Shown piece after piece: positions 7,527-16,616 of a stretch of 64,000 bases of DNA. The notes beneath the pieces are model-generated. The model saw only the letters and a program-made list of their open reading frames with translations, had not been told where the DNA came from and did not search any database. Numbering within the stretch: position 1 is the first letter of the stretch; every line of letters starts with the position of its first letter. The DNA comes from Paenibacillus rigui. Its GTDB lineage: Bacteria; Bacillota; Bacilli; Paenibacillales; NBRC-103111. A program made the position numbers and the translations under genes. The DNA lies in assembly GCF_002234615.1 (NCBI RefSeq), contig NZ_NMQW01000023.1:186001-250000 (forward strand), given 5' to 3'.

Positions 7527-7790
7527 CTACTCCTCGTAAATTTTGACAAGCAGCTGGCCTAATTCCTGCAGTGCTTGCTCCTCCTGCTCGCCATCCGCCT
7601 CAATTGTGATTTCATCATTGACGGCGATGCCAAGTGTCAGCATGCTTAGAGAGCTTTTTCCGTTCACCTTTTTATCGTTTTTTAGAACCTGGATCTTGCA
7701 GGGAAACGCGGCGGCGGCTTGAACGAACATTTTGGTCGGACGTGCGTGGAAGCCGGATGGATTCAGCACGGTAAACGTTTGGGATATCAT
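7527..7790 (-). CDS. ptsH: Phosphocarrier protein HPr
   Basis: General PTS phosphocarrier of 87 residues that passes phosphate from enzyme I to sugar-specific EIIA domains. His15 in GFHARP is the phosphorylation site for enzyme I and Ser46 in GKSSLSML the regulatory site for HPr kinase, both at canonical numbers when ATG 7790 is used as start; this start also has AAGGAG 11 bases upstream. A GTG at 7802 would add four residues and overlap its own ribosome binding site. It follows ptsI by one base, the reverse of the usual ptsH-ptsI order. Confidence 0.95.
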   Translation of the reverse strand: MISQTFTVLNPSGFHARPTKMFVQAAAAFPCKIQVLKNDKKVNGKSSLSMLTLGIAVNDEITIEADGEQEEQALQELGQLLVKIYEE

Positions 7791-7791
7791 G

Positions 7792-9516
7792 TTAAGCTTC
7801 ACTCCTTAAGAACTTATTTACGTAGTCGGTAATATCGGCCTGACTTCTCATGGCAAGCACCTGCGGTATACGGCCACTCCACTCCGCTTTATTCAAATCC
7901 CGGATCAAGGCACGAGCCGGCAGGATGGAGCTGGCGCTCATACTGAATTCATGCAAGCCCATGCCGAGCAGAAGCGGAATCGCTGTCTCGTCTCCTGCCA
8001 TTTCTCCGCACATGCCGACCCATCGGCCTTCGGCTTCTGCTGCCTGGATCACCATATGAATCAGGCGAAGAATGGCCGGATGGCAGGGCTGGTACAAGTA
8101 CGCGACTTGTTCGTTCATTCGGTCGGCCGCCATCGTATATTGGATCAGGTCATTCGTGCCGATGCTGAAGAAATCCACTTCCTTCGCGAACTGGTCCGCA
8201 GCCAGCGCAGCGGCAGGCACCTCGATCATCATGCCGACCTCTATTTTGTCCGAGATCGCGTGGCCTTCCTGAAGCAGCTTCGCCTTCTCCTCCTGCAGCA
8301 GACGCTTCGCTTCCTCCAGCTCCTCGAGTACGGCGATCATCGGGAACATGATTTTCAACAGGCCGTACCGGCTGGCCCGAAGCAGCGCACGAAGCTGTGT
8401 GCGGAACAGGTCTTGACGGTCCAGGCATAGACGGAGGGCGCGCAGTCCGAGGAAAGGATTGCTTTCCTGGGGAAGCTTCATATAGGACAGCTCTTTGTCA
8501 CCTCCGATATCGAGCGTTCGGATGACGACGGGCTTGCCGTCCATTTTTTCCAGCACATGCTTGTAGACGCTGAACTGCTCCTCCTCGGTAGGGAAGGTGC
8601 TTCTGCCCATATACAGAAACTCCGTACGGAACAAACCCACGCCTTCGGCGCCGTTATCGAGCACCTTTTGCAGGTCCTCCGTGCTGCCGATATTTGCTGC
8701 CAGCTCTACCGTGTGCCCGTCCTTGGAAGCCGTGGGCTGATCCTTCAGCTTCGCCAGCTCGCTTCGCCGGCGGTCATACTGCTCTTTCTTCTGACGGTAG
8801 GCATCAAGCTCCTCCGGGCTCGGATCCAGGATCACGCGTCCTTCCGAAGCGTCCAGGATGATGGTCGTGCCGGGAACGATTTGCCGGACTTCCTCGCCTG
8901 CCCCGACAATAGCGGGAATACCTAAGGAGCGTGCCATGATGGCGGAGTGCGAAGTGCGGCTGCCGATTTCCGTGACGAAGCCGCGTACGACCTGAAGATC
9001 GAGCTGCGCCGTGTCGGAAGGCGTCAAATCTTCTGCAATGACGATAGCTTCCTCGGCAATGTCCGAGATCGTGCTGTAGGCCTCACCGCGCAGTCTGCTT
9101 AGCATGCGTCCCGAGACGTCGCGAACGTCGGCGGCACGCTCCCGGAGCAGCTCGTTGTCCATCGCCAGCAGCATATCGATAAACCCTTGCGATACATCAT
9201 ACAACGCAAATTCGGCATGGATCCGTTCTTTCTCTATCCGTTCGAATACGACATCGATTAAATCCGGGTCCTCCAGGAGGAGCAGATGCGCTTCGAAAAT
9301 TTCCGCTTTTTGCGCGCCGAGCCGGGCTTCCGTCAAATCCCGAATCGATTGGAGCTCCTGCTTGGCCTGCGCCAATGCCTCCCGAAAACGATGTGCTTCA
9401 AAAGCGGGGTCCTCTGCAGCACTGCGAGTAGGGACGTAGGCCGTATGCTTCAACACATAGGCCGGAGCTATTGCGATGCCGGGGGACGCGGCAATTCCTT
9501 CTAAACGGTTGGACAT
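7792..9516 (-). CDS. ptsI: PTS enzyme I (phosphoenolpyruvate-protein phosphotransferase)
   Basis: Cytosolic enzyme of 574 residues that autophosphorylates with phosphoenolpyruvate and phosphorylates HPr. The active histidine is His190 in SRTSHSAIMARSLGIPA; the C-terminal TIM barrel carries the PEP-binding RTEFLYMGR region and the VGMCGEMAGD catalytic cysteine loop. Start ATG 9516 (MSNRLEGIAASPG) matches family N-termini and follows AAAGGGGTG; an in-frame ATG at 9537 overlaps the mtlD stop and is less likely. Cotranscribed with the mannitol genes upstream and ptsH downstream. Confidence 0.96.
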   Translation of the reverse strand: MSNRLEGIAASPGIAIAPAYVLKHTAYVPTRSAAEDPAFEAHRFREALAQAKQELQSIRDLTEARLGAQKAEIFEAHLLLLEDPDLIDVVFERIEKERIHAEFALYDVSQGFIDMLLAMDNELLRERAADVRDVSGRMLSRLRGEAYSTISDIAEEAIVIAEDLTPSDTAQLDLQVVRGFVTEIGSRTSHSAIMARSLGIPAIVGAGEEVRQIVPGTTIILDASEGRVILDPSPEELDAYRQKKEQYDRRRSELAKLKDQPTASKDGHTVELAANIGSTEDLQKVLDNGAEGVGLFRTEFLYMGRSTFPTEEEQFSVYKHVLEKMDGKPVVIRTLDIGGDKELSYMKLPQESNPFLGLRALRLCLDRQDLFRTQLRALLRASRYGLLKIMFPMIAVLEELEEAKRLLQEEKAKLLQEGHAISDKIEVGMMIEVPAAALAADQFAKEVDFFSIGTNDLIQYTMAADRMNEQVAYLYQPCHPAILRLIHMVIQAAEAEGRWVGMCGEMAGDETAIPLLLGMGLHEFSMSASSILPARALIRDLNKAEWSGRIPQVLAMRSQADITDYVNKFLRSEA

Positions 9517-9533
9517 GATGTGTTGCACCCCTT

Positions 9534-10694
9534 TCATGACGAATGAACCTGCTGTTTCAGCTTGTGATAGTGATTGACAACCTGTATATGAACCGGATGG
9601 TCTGCCGCGATACCGGTAAATTCCGATAGTGCCCGTTCGACGCCAAGCGCCGCAATGGCTGATTGAAGCTCGACAGCTTCGGGATCCTCCGGGTAATCAA
9701 ACAGCAGAGCGCAAGCCATAGCCAGCTCCAGATACTGCGGCTCCAGGCCCAAAGCATACGCTTGAAGAGCTGGGCGGGTCAAGCGGTCATTCGGAGAAAG
9801 CTTGCGAATCGGAGAACGCCCTACGCGGACAACCTCATCGGTTAAATAAGGATTCCGGAATCTATCCAATATTTTATGGATATACCGGGAGTGCTCTGCG
9901 GCATCAAAGCCGTAAGTTTGTACAAGCATCGCCCCGGTTTCCTCGAGCACCTGCTGCACCTGTGCGGCAATGGTCTCATCGGCCATCGCATCCTGTATCG
10001 TAGCGAAGCCGTGCAGGTAGCCCAGATAGGCTGCGGTACAATGGCCTGTGTTGACCGTGAACAGCTTCCGTTCAATATAGGGTTGAAGCTGATCCACATA
10101 ATGTACCCCGCCGATTTCGACCGCGCCCGGGAGCATGCTTGAACGCTCAACGACCCATTCGTAGAAAGGCTCGACGGTCACTTCCAGAGGGTCCTCATGA
10201 TGCTGAATCGGCACAATCCGATCGACGGCAGCATCCGGAAAGGCGATAAGGGTATCGGCCGATTTACGGGCTGCTTCGCTCAAATGGGCGTACACGTGCT
10301 CCTTAAGCTGCGTACTGCCGCCAATAGCATTCTCGCATGCAATCACATGCAGGGGAAGCGGAGAACGGGTCAGCCGCCGCTCGATGCCTTGGGCGATGCC
10401 TCCGGCTATGTGCTTCAATATATTGACCCCTACTGCGGTCGTCACCAAATCCGCATCGGCTACGGCTTCGGCGACACGATCGATGTCGTTGCCGTTTAAA
10501 GCCGTCACGCCTTGGACCTGCATCGTGTCATGGGCTGCATTCGCCAAGGAAACCTTGTACGCTGCCTTTTGCTGCAGCAGCGAAACAAGAGACTCATTCA
10601 CATCAATGAAGCAGACCTCGTAGCCTGCCTGGGACAGCAGCAGCCCGATAAACCCTCTCCCGATATTCCCTGCACCAAAATGGACGGCTCTCAT
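9534..10694 (-). CDS. mtlD: Mannitol-1-phosphate 5-dehydrogenase
   Basis: Oxidises mannitol 1-phosphate, the product of PTS uptake, to fructose 6-phosphate with NAD. The 386-residue protein opens MRAVHFGAGNIGRGFIG, the family NAD-binding loop, and contains ENAIGGSTQLKEHV and the catalytic-helix region VERKLFTVNTGH-like segment (ERKLFTVNTGHCTAAYLG). It overlaps mtlF by 4 bases (ATGA type), indicating translational coupling in the operon mtlA-mtlR-mtlF-mtlD-ptsI-ptsH. Confidence 0.96.
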   Translation of the reverse strand: MRAVHFGAGNIGRGFIGLLLSQAGYEVCFIDVNESLVSLLQQKAAYKVSLANAAHDTMQVQGVTALNGNDIDRVAEAVADADLVTTAVGVNILKHIAGGIAQGIERRLTRSPLPLHVIACENAIGGSTQLKEHVYAHLSEAARKSADTLIAFPDAAVDRIVPIQHHEDPLEVTVEPFYEWVVERSSMLPGAVEIGGVHYVDQLQPYIERKLFTVNTGHCTAAYLGYLHGFATIQDAMADETIAAQVQQVLEETGAMLVQTYGFDAAEHSRYIHKILDRFRNPYLTDEVVRVGRSPIRKLSPNDRLTRPALQAYALGLEPQYLELAMACALLFDYPEDPEAVELQSAIAALGVERALSEFTGIAADHPVHIQVVNHYHKLKQQVHSS

Positions 10695-11128
10695 GATTCC
10701 AGCCCGCCTTCGAAAATCGCAATCATTTCATCCTCGCTGGCTGCATTCACAATACGCTCAAGGTTCTCGTCATCCGAGCAGATCATTGCTACATTCGTCA
10801 AAATTTCCAAATGATCGTCTCCTGCCGCGGCAATACCGATAACCAGATGCGCCAGCTCACCGTCGCCAAAATCTACGCCTTGCGGGAATTGCACGATCGA
10901 TAAGCCTGTGGAGCGGATCAGCTCCTTGGAGTCCTTCGTTCCATGGGGGATCGCCAAGCCTCCGCCCATGTAGGTCGAGAGGGTTTGTTCTCTTTCGATC
11001 ATCTTATCGACATAAGCCGGTGCTGCGTGACCCGCATCCACAAGCAGCTGACCCGCAATGCGGATCGCTTCGAATTTGTCATGGGCGGCGGCATTCAATT
11101 TTACTTTTTCTTTGGACAAAATACTCAT
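10691..11128 (-). CDS. mtlF: PTS mannitol-specific EIIA component
   Basis: 145-residue phosphotransfer protein that receives phosphate from HPr and passes it to the EIIB domain of MtlA. The active-site histidine lies in GGGLAIPHGTKDSKELI (around residue 61), the hallmark of the mannitol/fructose EIIA family, and LVIGIAAAGDDHLEIL follows. It overlaps both neighbours by 4 bases. As in Bacillus, the mannitol transporter is split into EIICB (MtlA) and EIIA (MtlF). Confidence 0.95.
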   Translation of the reverse strand: MSILSKEKVKLNAAAHDKFEAIRIAGQLLVDAGHAAPAYVDKMIEREQTLSTYMGGGLAIPHGTKDSKELIRSTGLSIVQFPQGVDFGDGELAHLVIGIAAAGDDHLEILTNVAMICSDDENLERIVNAASEDEMIAIFEGGLES

Positions 11129-13242
11129 TGGTTTACTCTCCCCATTTCCGTTTTATTGAGATAGAAGCTTAGCAGCTCTTTGGACAAAAATTGTTTAATC
11201 TCAGGGGTACTGCCCTGCTCCAATAAAGTGATCAGCTCAGGCAGCAGCAGCAATGCGCTGAATTCGCTGAGCACCTCGAGGCTTTCCTTCGCCAGCTCCA
11301 GGGGCCCCAGCATCAGCACCAGCTGGACTACTTCGGCAGGGTGCTCCGAATGGAGCACCAAAGGTGTATTTAAGCGAAACATCGACAATACCGGTTTTCG
11401 AATAGATTCGCTGCGTGTGTGAAATAAAGCCAAATGGGTATCCGGAATCACCTGGGTTCCATGCTGTTCCCGTTCGAGCAGCAGCTCAACGACAGGCTCG
11501 ATCCGGGTGAGGCTTCCATCCTGATTCACTGCCTCGCATACCTTGTGCAGCGTGGCTCGCAAATCCGTGTGCTGGCCGTCGGGCATGAAGGCCGGCTCGA
11601 GCGGAAAGACCTCGAATTGCTCAATCAAGGCAATAATTTCATGCATGTATCGATTTAATAGAAGTAGAAGCTCCCAAGCCTGTACTTCATAGGATGACTC
11701 TAGATGAGCCTCAGCCGGTTTTTTGAGGGTGACCTCCTGCACATAGTGCCGCAGCTTCTCTATTTCTTCTTTGGTCAGGAGAGGACTTAGCTTCACGTAT
11801 TGGCGTGCCTCCAAGGGCAGATCAACCGTTGAAATAATAAGATCATAAGCCCCGTCAGGTATACGAGAGGCTTCGTACCAGCTGACATGATCGATAATCT
11901 CGATCTGGGGCATTTCCTTCCCGAGCCGTACGGCGAGCAGCTTGGAGGAGCCGATGCCGCTCGTGCATACGATGATGGCTTTCACGTTGCGAGACAACTG
12001 TTTAAGCCGTTCGATGGAAGCGCCGAAATGCATGACCAGAAAGCCGATCTCTTCATCCGGGATAACGATGTGCTTGAATATGTGATCGGCAGCTTGGCGT
12101 ACCCAGCTGAACAATTGCTCATAGTTCTTCCGGATCTGGGCCAGCAGCGGATTTCGAATGCGCTCGCCGTCAGCGATCCGCTGCAGCGCCGGTTCCAGGT
12201 GATTTAGCAGCCCGTCTCTTAAAGAGCGGTCTTCGCTCAGCGGAGCACCGCAGCGTTCTTCCATGGCCTGAATGAGCCCTCGGACCGTCTCCATCAGGCT
12301 GAAGTCATCCTGCGGCAGCAGGCGGCTTGTAGCCGTGGTTTTTTCTCCACGAAGAAGAGCCGAAATATAGATGGCCTCCTCCCGGGAGAGGGAAAGCTTT
12401 AGAGCATTGGACAAATGCGCGAGCATGGCCCGTTCCCTCCCGTATAGCGCCGTCACATCAGCATCAGCGTCTACAGAGCGGCCAGAATGAATGTTGTCTG
12501 TGGGAGCTATGCCATAGCCTTGACGGATGCGTGTTACGGCAACGGATAATTGAAGCAGTAGGTCCGTATAGCCAGACTCCGATAATTCATTGAGACCATG
12601 CTCCTCCAGTCCCCACAACGCTTGCTCCACCTGCATCAGATTCTCTTTTCCTACCATCGAGAGGAGCTTCAGCGTAACGGGAGAGGGGGAAGGCAAATCC
12701 GCCGTATGCCCGAAAATAGCCGAATCATCCAAGTGATCCTTGGCCAGTAAATAAATGACCTTGCGTTTGATAGACTCGGGTCCTTCCAGCTGTACCCCGA
12801 AGCCTCTCCGGCGGACCAGCGTCAATCCATATTTGACAGCCCAGCTTTCCACGTGATCCAAGTCGCTCGCGATGGTAGGAACCGCAACGCGCAGATCATG
12901 TGCCAGAGCGAATAGTTTCGTCGGCTCATCGGATTCAAGCAGGCAGCACGAAATCAGCACCTTCCGTTCCTCTGTGGAATAACCGGCCTGACTCGTTAAC
13001 GAAAGGCTTTCTCTGAGCTCATTCAACGAGCGTGAATCGGCCAGAAGCCGGATACCGGAGCCGGATTTTTTAAGGAGAGAGATCCCGTACGCTTCCAGCA
13101 TTTTTTCCAGCTCAGGGAGCTCCCTGTGAACGGTTCTTACACTCACCTTGATTTCACTGGCAATCTCGCTAGCAGTGATCTCCCCATTACGGCTCAGAAG
13201 CATCTCCAGAATTTGACGCTGCCTGTTGGACACATGCATCAT
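11125..13242 (-). CDS. mtlR: Mannitol operon activator, PRD/EIIB/EIIA-like
   Basis: 705-residue transcription activator controlled by PTS phosphorylation. Order of domains: N-terminal helix-turn-helix (SEIKVSVRTVHRELPELE), a second HTH-like region, two PRD regions with conserved histidines (about 190-400), an EIIB-like domain with the cysteine in AIIVCTSGIGSSKLL (about 410-500), and a C-terminal EIIA-like domain carrying PDTHLALFHTR. Start ATG 13242 is preceded by GAGGAAG; upstream in-frame codons are less well placed. Located inside the operon, between mtlA and mtlF, rather than separately as in B. subtilis. Confidence 0.93.
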   Translation of the reverse strand: MMHVSNRQRQILEMLLSRNGEITASEIASEIKVSVRTVHRELPELEKMLEAYGISLLKKSGSGIRLLADSRSLNELRESLSLTSQAGYSTEERKVLISCCLLESDEPTKLFALAHDLRVAVPTIASDLDHVESWAVKYGLTLVRRRGFGVQLEGPESIKRKVIYLLAKDHLDDSAIFGHTADLPSPSPVTLKLLSMVGKENLMQVEQALWGLEEHGLNELSESGYTDLLLQLSVAVTRIRQGYGIAPTDNIHSGRSVDADADVTALYGRERAMLAHLSNALKLSLSREEAIYISALLRGEKTTATSRLLPQDDFSLMETVRGLIQAMEERCGAPLSEDRSLRDGLLNHLEPALQRIADGERIRNPLLAQIRKNYEQLFSWVRQAADHIFKHIVIPDEEIGFLVMHFGASIERLKQLSRNVKAIIVCTSGIGSSKLLAVRLGKEMPQIEIIDHVSWYEASRIPDGAYDLIISTVDLPLEARQYVKLSPLLTKEEIEKLRHYVQEVTLKKPAEAHLESSYEVQAWELLLLLNRYMHEIIALIEQFEVFPLEPAFMPDGQHTDLRATLHKVCEAVNQDGSLTRIEPVVELLLEREQHGTQVIPDTHLALFHTRSESIRKPVLSMFRLNTPLVLHSEHPAEVVQLVLMLGPLELAKESLEVLSEFSALLLLPELITLLEQGSTPEIKQFLSKELLSFYLNKTEMGRVNQ

Positions 13243-13269
13243 GGTCATCTTCCTCATGGACAAAATGGA

Positions 13270-13299
13270 GCTAACGCCGGCAGAGCTGCCAGCGTTAAC
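13270..13299 (-). terminator. Strong intercistronic hairpin between mtlA and mtlR
   Basis: 13 base pairs with two G-U wobbles (minus strand GTTAACGCTGGCA with TGCCGGCGTTAGC) around a 4-base loop, lying in the roughly 140-base mtlA-mtlR gap. The following CCATTTTG is a poor T-tract, so it may be a leaky terminator or an mRNA-stability element that lowers expression of the regulator relative to the transporter. A second hairpin GCTGCG/CGCAGC lies nearby. Confidence 0.55.
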
Positions 13300-13384
13300 A
13301 GGGTTTGCAATCGGCTGCGCAGCTCTACGCAGCGCAATATGGCGTTGTACGAAGGTGGTCGACCCCAGTGGACCCCAGTCGATG

Positions 13385-14809
13385 TCAGCTCAGACGCTTG
13401 ACCAGCTCATCGTATTCCGGACTTTTCAAGAAATTATCGATGGAGATATGCTCCGCATTCGGTGCCTGTGCTTTGGCGCGGTCCGTAAGCGATTTATGTG
13501 TAATGACCAAATCGGCATCTCCGGGAATTTCGCTGATGGCGGTGTTGATGACCGTCACTTGAACCTGGGCTTCTTTCATTTTTTTTCTGAGAATCGAAGC
13601 GCCCATTGCGCTGGACCCCATCCCTGCATCGCAGGAGAATACGATTTTATTAATTTCGGCTTTAGCCTTCTGCGCGGCAGCAGGCTGCGCAGCTTCCGAT
13701 GCTGCCGCATGTTTCATTTGCTTCATTTGTTCGGCGGCTTGTTCCAGATCGCCGTCCTGCTCTTCCTTCCGGCTTGTTTTGAGCAGCAGCGCCGCGACGA
13801 CGAACGAGACGACGGTTGCTGTCAGAACACCGGTGAAGACGGACAGGAGGCCGCCTTTCGGCGCCATGGCGATGTAGGCGAAGATGCTTCCCGGTGAAGG
13901 GGTGGCGACCAGACCGGCATGAAATAAGGAGAATGTAAAGGTACCTGTCACACCGCCTGCAATCACGGCCAGAATCAACCGCGGGTTCATCAAAATATAA
14001 GGGAAGTAGATCTCGTGAATCCCGCCAAGGAAATGAATGATAGCTGCCCCGGGCGCGGATTGCTTGGCAGACCCGCGTCCTACAAGCCAGTAGGCGAGCA
14101 GGATACCAAGGCCGGGTCCAGGATTGGATTCGAGCATGAAAATAATGGACTGTCCGGTTTTGGATGCTTGATCCAGGGCGATAGGGCTCAGTACGCCATG
14201 GTTGATGGCATTGTTCAAGAAAAGAACCTTCGCCGGCTCAATCAAAATATTCGCCAGCGGAAGCAGCCCGGCATTAATCAGAAATTGAACGCCCGCTGCC
14301 AACGCTTTGCTGATGACTTGAACGACCGGGCCGATACCCGTATAAGCGATGAGGGCCAGCGCGGCACCGATAATCCCGGAGGAGAAGTTGTTGACCAGCA
14401 TTTCAAAGCCGGAACGGACTTTGCCCTCAATCGATCTGTCGAACTGCTTCAATACCCAGGCAGCCCCCGGACCCACGATCATTGCTCCGAGAAACATAGG
14501 AATATCCGCCCCGATGACCACCCCCATGGTGGCGATGGATCCGATGACGGCACCGCGGGAGCCATGGACCATCTGTCCACCCGTATAACCGATGAGAATA
14601 GGCAGCAAATAAGTAATCGTCGGACCGACCAGCTTAGCTAAATATTCGTTCGGGAACCATCCGGTCGGAATAAATAAAGCAGTAATTAATCCCCACGCGA
14701 TAAAAGCGCCGATATTCGGCATGACCATGCCGCTCAGGAAACGACCGAAGCGTTGCACGGCGACCCGTGCGCCTGCAGACGATTTTTGCTGCGCTGCCAT
14801 TGTATTCAT
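13385..14809 (-). CDS. mtlA: PTS mannitol transporter EIICB
   Basis: 474-residue membrane transporter that imports and phosphorylates mannitol. Residues 1-340 form the EIIC domain with multiple membrane segments, including GGIHEIYFPYILMNPR, the mannitol EIIC signature with its key GxHExYFP core. Residues 375-474 are the EIIB domain with the phospho-cysteine in FSCDAGMGSSAMGASIL. The EIIA domain is separate (mtlF). Start ATG 14809 has AAAGGAGG 9 bases upstream. First gene of the operon. Confidence 0.96.
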   Translation of the reverse strand: MNTMAAQQKSSAGARVAVQRFGRFLSGMVMPNIGAFIAWGLITALFIPTGWFPNEYLAKLVGPTITYLLPILIGYTGGQMVHGSRGAVIGSIATMGVVIGADIPMFLGAMIVGPGAAWVLKQFDRSIEGKVRSGFEMLVNNFSSGIIGAALALIAYTGIGPVVQVISKALAAGVQFLINAGLLPLANILIEPAKVLFLNNAINHGVLSPIALDQASKTGQSIIFMLESNPGPGLGILLAYWLVGRGSAKQSAPGAAIIHFLGGIHEIYFPYILMNPRLILAVIAGGVTGTFTFSLFHAGLVATPSPGSIFAYIAMAPKGGLLSVFTGVLTATVVSFVVAALLLKTSRKEEQDGDLEQAAEQMKQMKHAAASEAAQPAAAQKAKAEINKIVFSCDAGMGSSAMGASILRKKMKEAQVQVTVINTAISEIPGDADLVITHKSLTDRAKAQAPNAEHISIDNFLKSPEYDELVKRLS

Positions 14810-14865
14810 GTAGGATGTCCTCCTTTAATTAGAAACTTTCCCATGCGAATCAAATTCAGCAAGGT

Positions 14866-14921
14866 TTTATACCTTCATCCTAAGGCAGGACGTGCTTTTG
14901 TTCAATCAAATGAAAAGCACG
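14866..14921 (-). promoter_or_regulatory. mtl operon promoter with upstream inverted repeat
   Basis: A minus-strand -10 box TATAAA (14866-14871) has no recognisable -35, as expected for an activator-dependent promoter. About 20 bases further upstream is a 9-bp inverted repeat CGTGCTTTT (14891-14899) / AAAAGCACG (14913-14921), positioned where an activator such as MtlR would bind. The link to MtlR is inference. The rest of 14922-15000 shows nothing I can name. Confidence 0.5.
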
Positions 14922-15001
14922 TTGCGTCATGAATACTGTTGACATCATTTTATTTAGCATGCCCGTTACCCCGAATAGCCTTGCTGCAGCCGGGTCTGGC
15001 T

Positions 15002-15039
15002 GAAAAAGAACCGTACAGTCAAACATGTCTGCACGGTTC
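15002..15039 (-). terminator. Intrinsic terminator downstream of the Spo0E-like gene
   Basis: On the minus strand GAACCGTGCAG pairs with CTGTACGGTTC (10 of 11 pairs) across a 10-base loop and is followed by TTTTTC. It lies about 200 bases after the Spo0E-like stop codon; the sequence between (15040-15239) shows no convincing gene. Confidence 0.7.
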
Positions 15040-15239
15040 AAAGTGTATGTGGGGGGGCCACGTATGAAATTAATAAAGAGATTGAAATGAAACGCAGGCT
15101 TCAATAAGCAACCAGCTGTACAAGCTCTGGGGACGGCGAAGCCGGTTATCCTTGGTGCATTAGAAAGTCTAGCATCGGCCTCTATAGACTGCGCAACACT
15201 TTGACGAACACGAACCGCCTTGTACAGGCGGACAGGCCG

Positions 15240-15422
15240 TTATCCATGTTTAGGTTTATTTTTTTTAGGGGGGGCTTCCTCGTTATGAAATTGCAGGAGC
15301 ATGAGGAGCACATCGAGTTCTTGACTCAAGGCGATGACCTCATGATCGCAAAAGTTGTTTTTGACCGCTACCAGCTCCACAAGTCTTGCTCTGACGATCT
15401 CCACCTGCTGTGCCAAGTCCAT
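15240..15422 (-). CDS. Spo0E-family aspartyl-phosphate phosphatase
   Basis: 60-residue protein with the Spo0E-like fold: a helix beginning QVEIVRARLVELVA, then CDHEVIALSQELDVLLM, containing the family-defining SQELD motif used to dephosphorylate Spo0A~P. Such phosphatases delay sporulation. Translation probably starts at ATG 15422 (AAGGAG 11 bases upstream), with TTG at 15428 as an alternative 5 bases from the same site. The C-terminus is short and basic (PPKKNKPKHG). Monocistronic between two terminators. Confidence 0.85.
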   Translation of the reverse strand: MDLAQQVEIVRARLVELVAVKNNFCDHEVIALSQELDVLLMLLQFHNEEAPPKKNKPKHG

Positions 15423-15527
15423 GATCAATAAATCTCCTTACTTTCAAATATATGACAACTCTACTATCATGAACTTTATATCGGAAAAATGCAAACAAAA
15501 ATAAAAGAATTAAAAGAAAAAAATAAA

Positions 15528-15575
15528 ACGAGGGGTTCGATTGGATGTAATCGAAACCCCTCGTTCTATTTTTTT
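15528..15575. terminator. Bidirectional terminator
   Basis: CGAGGGGTTCGATT pairs with AATCGAAACCCCTCG (one bulged A) around a short loop. T-rich stretches flank both sides (TTCTATTTTTTT on +, TTTTATTTTTTTC on -), so it can end the CUT2 transporter operon on the minus strand about 60 bases after its last stop. Confidence 0.85.
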
Positions 15576-15624
15576 CGTAGATAAGAAAGTGTAAGTTTCA
15601 CAACCTTCCCATTAGAGCTTATGA

Positions 15625-16611
15625 TCAGGTTCTTCTGCGTGTCAGATGAATAAATGTAATGGCCAAGGCCAGCACCAATACGGCTCCTTTGACGATGTCA
15701 AAAGCGTAATAAGGTAAATTCAGCATCGTAAGACCGTTCAGCAGCACCCCGATCAGCACAGCCCCGAAGAACGTACCAATAACATTGGGTTTACCTGCGC
15801 CGAATACGGAGAAGCCGACGAACACGGCAGCAACGGATTCCATAAGAATCGGAGCGCCGGCATCAATCTGACCGGAGCCGACCCGTGCGGCAAACAAAAT
15901 ACCGCCGATAGCTGCAAATATGCCGGAAAGCACATAAGCGAAGGTGCGTACGCGGTTGACCGAAATACCGGAGAGGCGAGCGGCCTCTTTGTTACCGCCG
16001 GTTACATAGAGCTGACGGCCCCAGCGGGTGTACGTCAGAAACACATGGACAAGTACTACCGCAATAATCATGAGCAGTACGGGAACCGGGAGGCCGAACA
16101 GCTTGCCTTGCCCGATCCATAGGAACGACTCTGTAAATTTGCCGGGAGCCTTCGTACCGTCCTGCATTTGCATATTATTGTAGATGGAGAAGCCCTTCGT
16201 GTACGTCTTATGGACGCCTCCGATAATGTACATGACCGCCAGGGTGGCGAGCAAATCCGGAATGCGGACGCGGACAATCAGGAATGAATTCAACAAGCCG
16301 ATTATCACGCCGATCACGATCGGTACGATGAGCACGGCAATGAGCGGAAGCTGGTACCAGACCATCATGGTAGCGACGACAACGGTAGTCAGGGAAACGG
16401 TGGAGCCGACCGACAGGTCGAAGCCGTCTACGATCTGGGAAAAGGTGACCCCGATGGCCACGAAGGTAACGATAGAGATGGAACGCAAAATATCAGCCAT
16501 ATTGTCATAGGACAAAAAGTTCTCATTCACGACCGAGAACACCGCGATGACAGCGGCAATTAATACCAAGGCTCCGTACTTGTATGAATAATCGAGCAGC
16601 TTATCTTTCAC
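15625..16611 (-). CDS. CUT2 (ribose-type) sugar ABC transporter permease
   Basis: 328-residue membrane permease of the RbsC/XylH family with about nine to ten hydrophobic segments. QIVDGFDLSVGSTVSLTTVV corresponds to the conserved GIDLSVGS motif of RbsC-type permeases, and VNRVRTFAYVLSGIFAAIGG is also family-typical. Start GTG 16611 lies 5 bases after the ATPase stop with GGGGAGG upstream; a longer frame to 16752 runs inside the ATPase gene and is rejected. Third gene of a binding protein-ATPase-permease operon; the sugar is unknown. Confidence 0.92.
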   Translation of the reverse strand: MKDKLLDYSYKYGALVLIAAVIAVFSVVNENFLSYDNMADILRSISIVTFVAIGVTFSQIVDGFDLSVGSTVSLTTVVVATMMVWYQLPLIAVLIVPIVIGVIIGLLNSFLIVRVRIPDLLATLAVMYIIGGVHKTYTKGFSIYNNMQMQDGTKAPGKFTESFLWIGQGKLFGLPVPVLLMIIAVVLVHVFLTYTRWGRQLYVTGGNKEAARLSGISVNRVRTFAYVLSGIFAAIGGILFAARVGSGQIDAGAPILMESVAAVFVGFSVFGAGKPNVIGTFFGAVLIGVLLNGLTMLNLPYYAFDIVKGAVLVLALAITFIHLTRRRT

Positions 16612-16616
16612 TGGAT

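Noticed and set aside
14880-15104. 74-codon minus-strand frame upstream of mtlA
   Set aside because: It contains the terminator hairpin and the promoter repeat; product looks non-coding.
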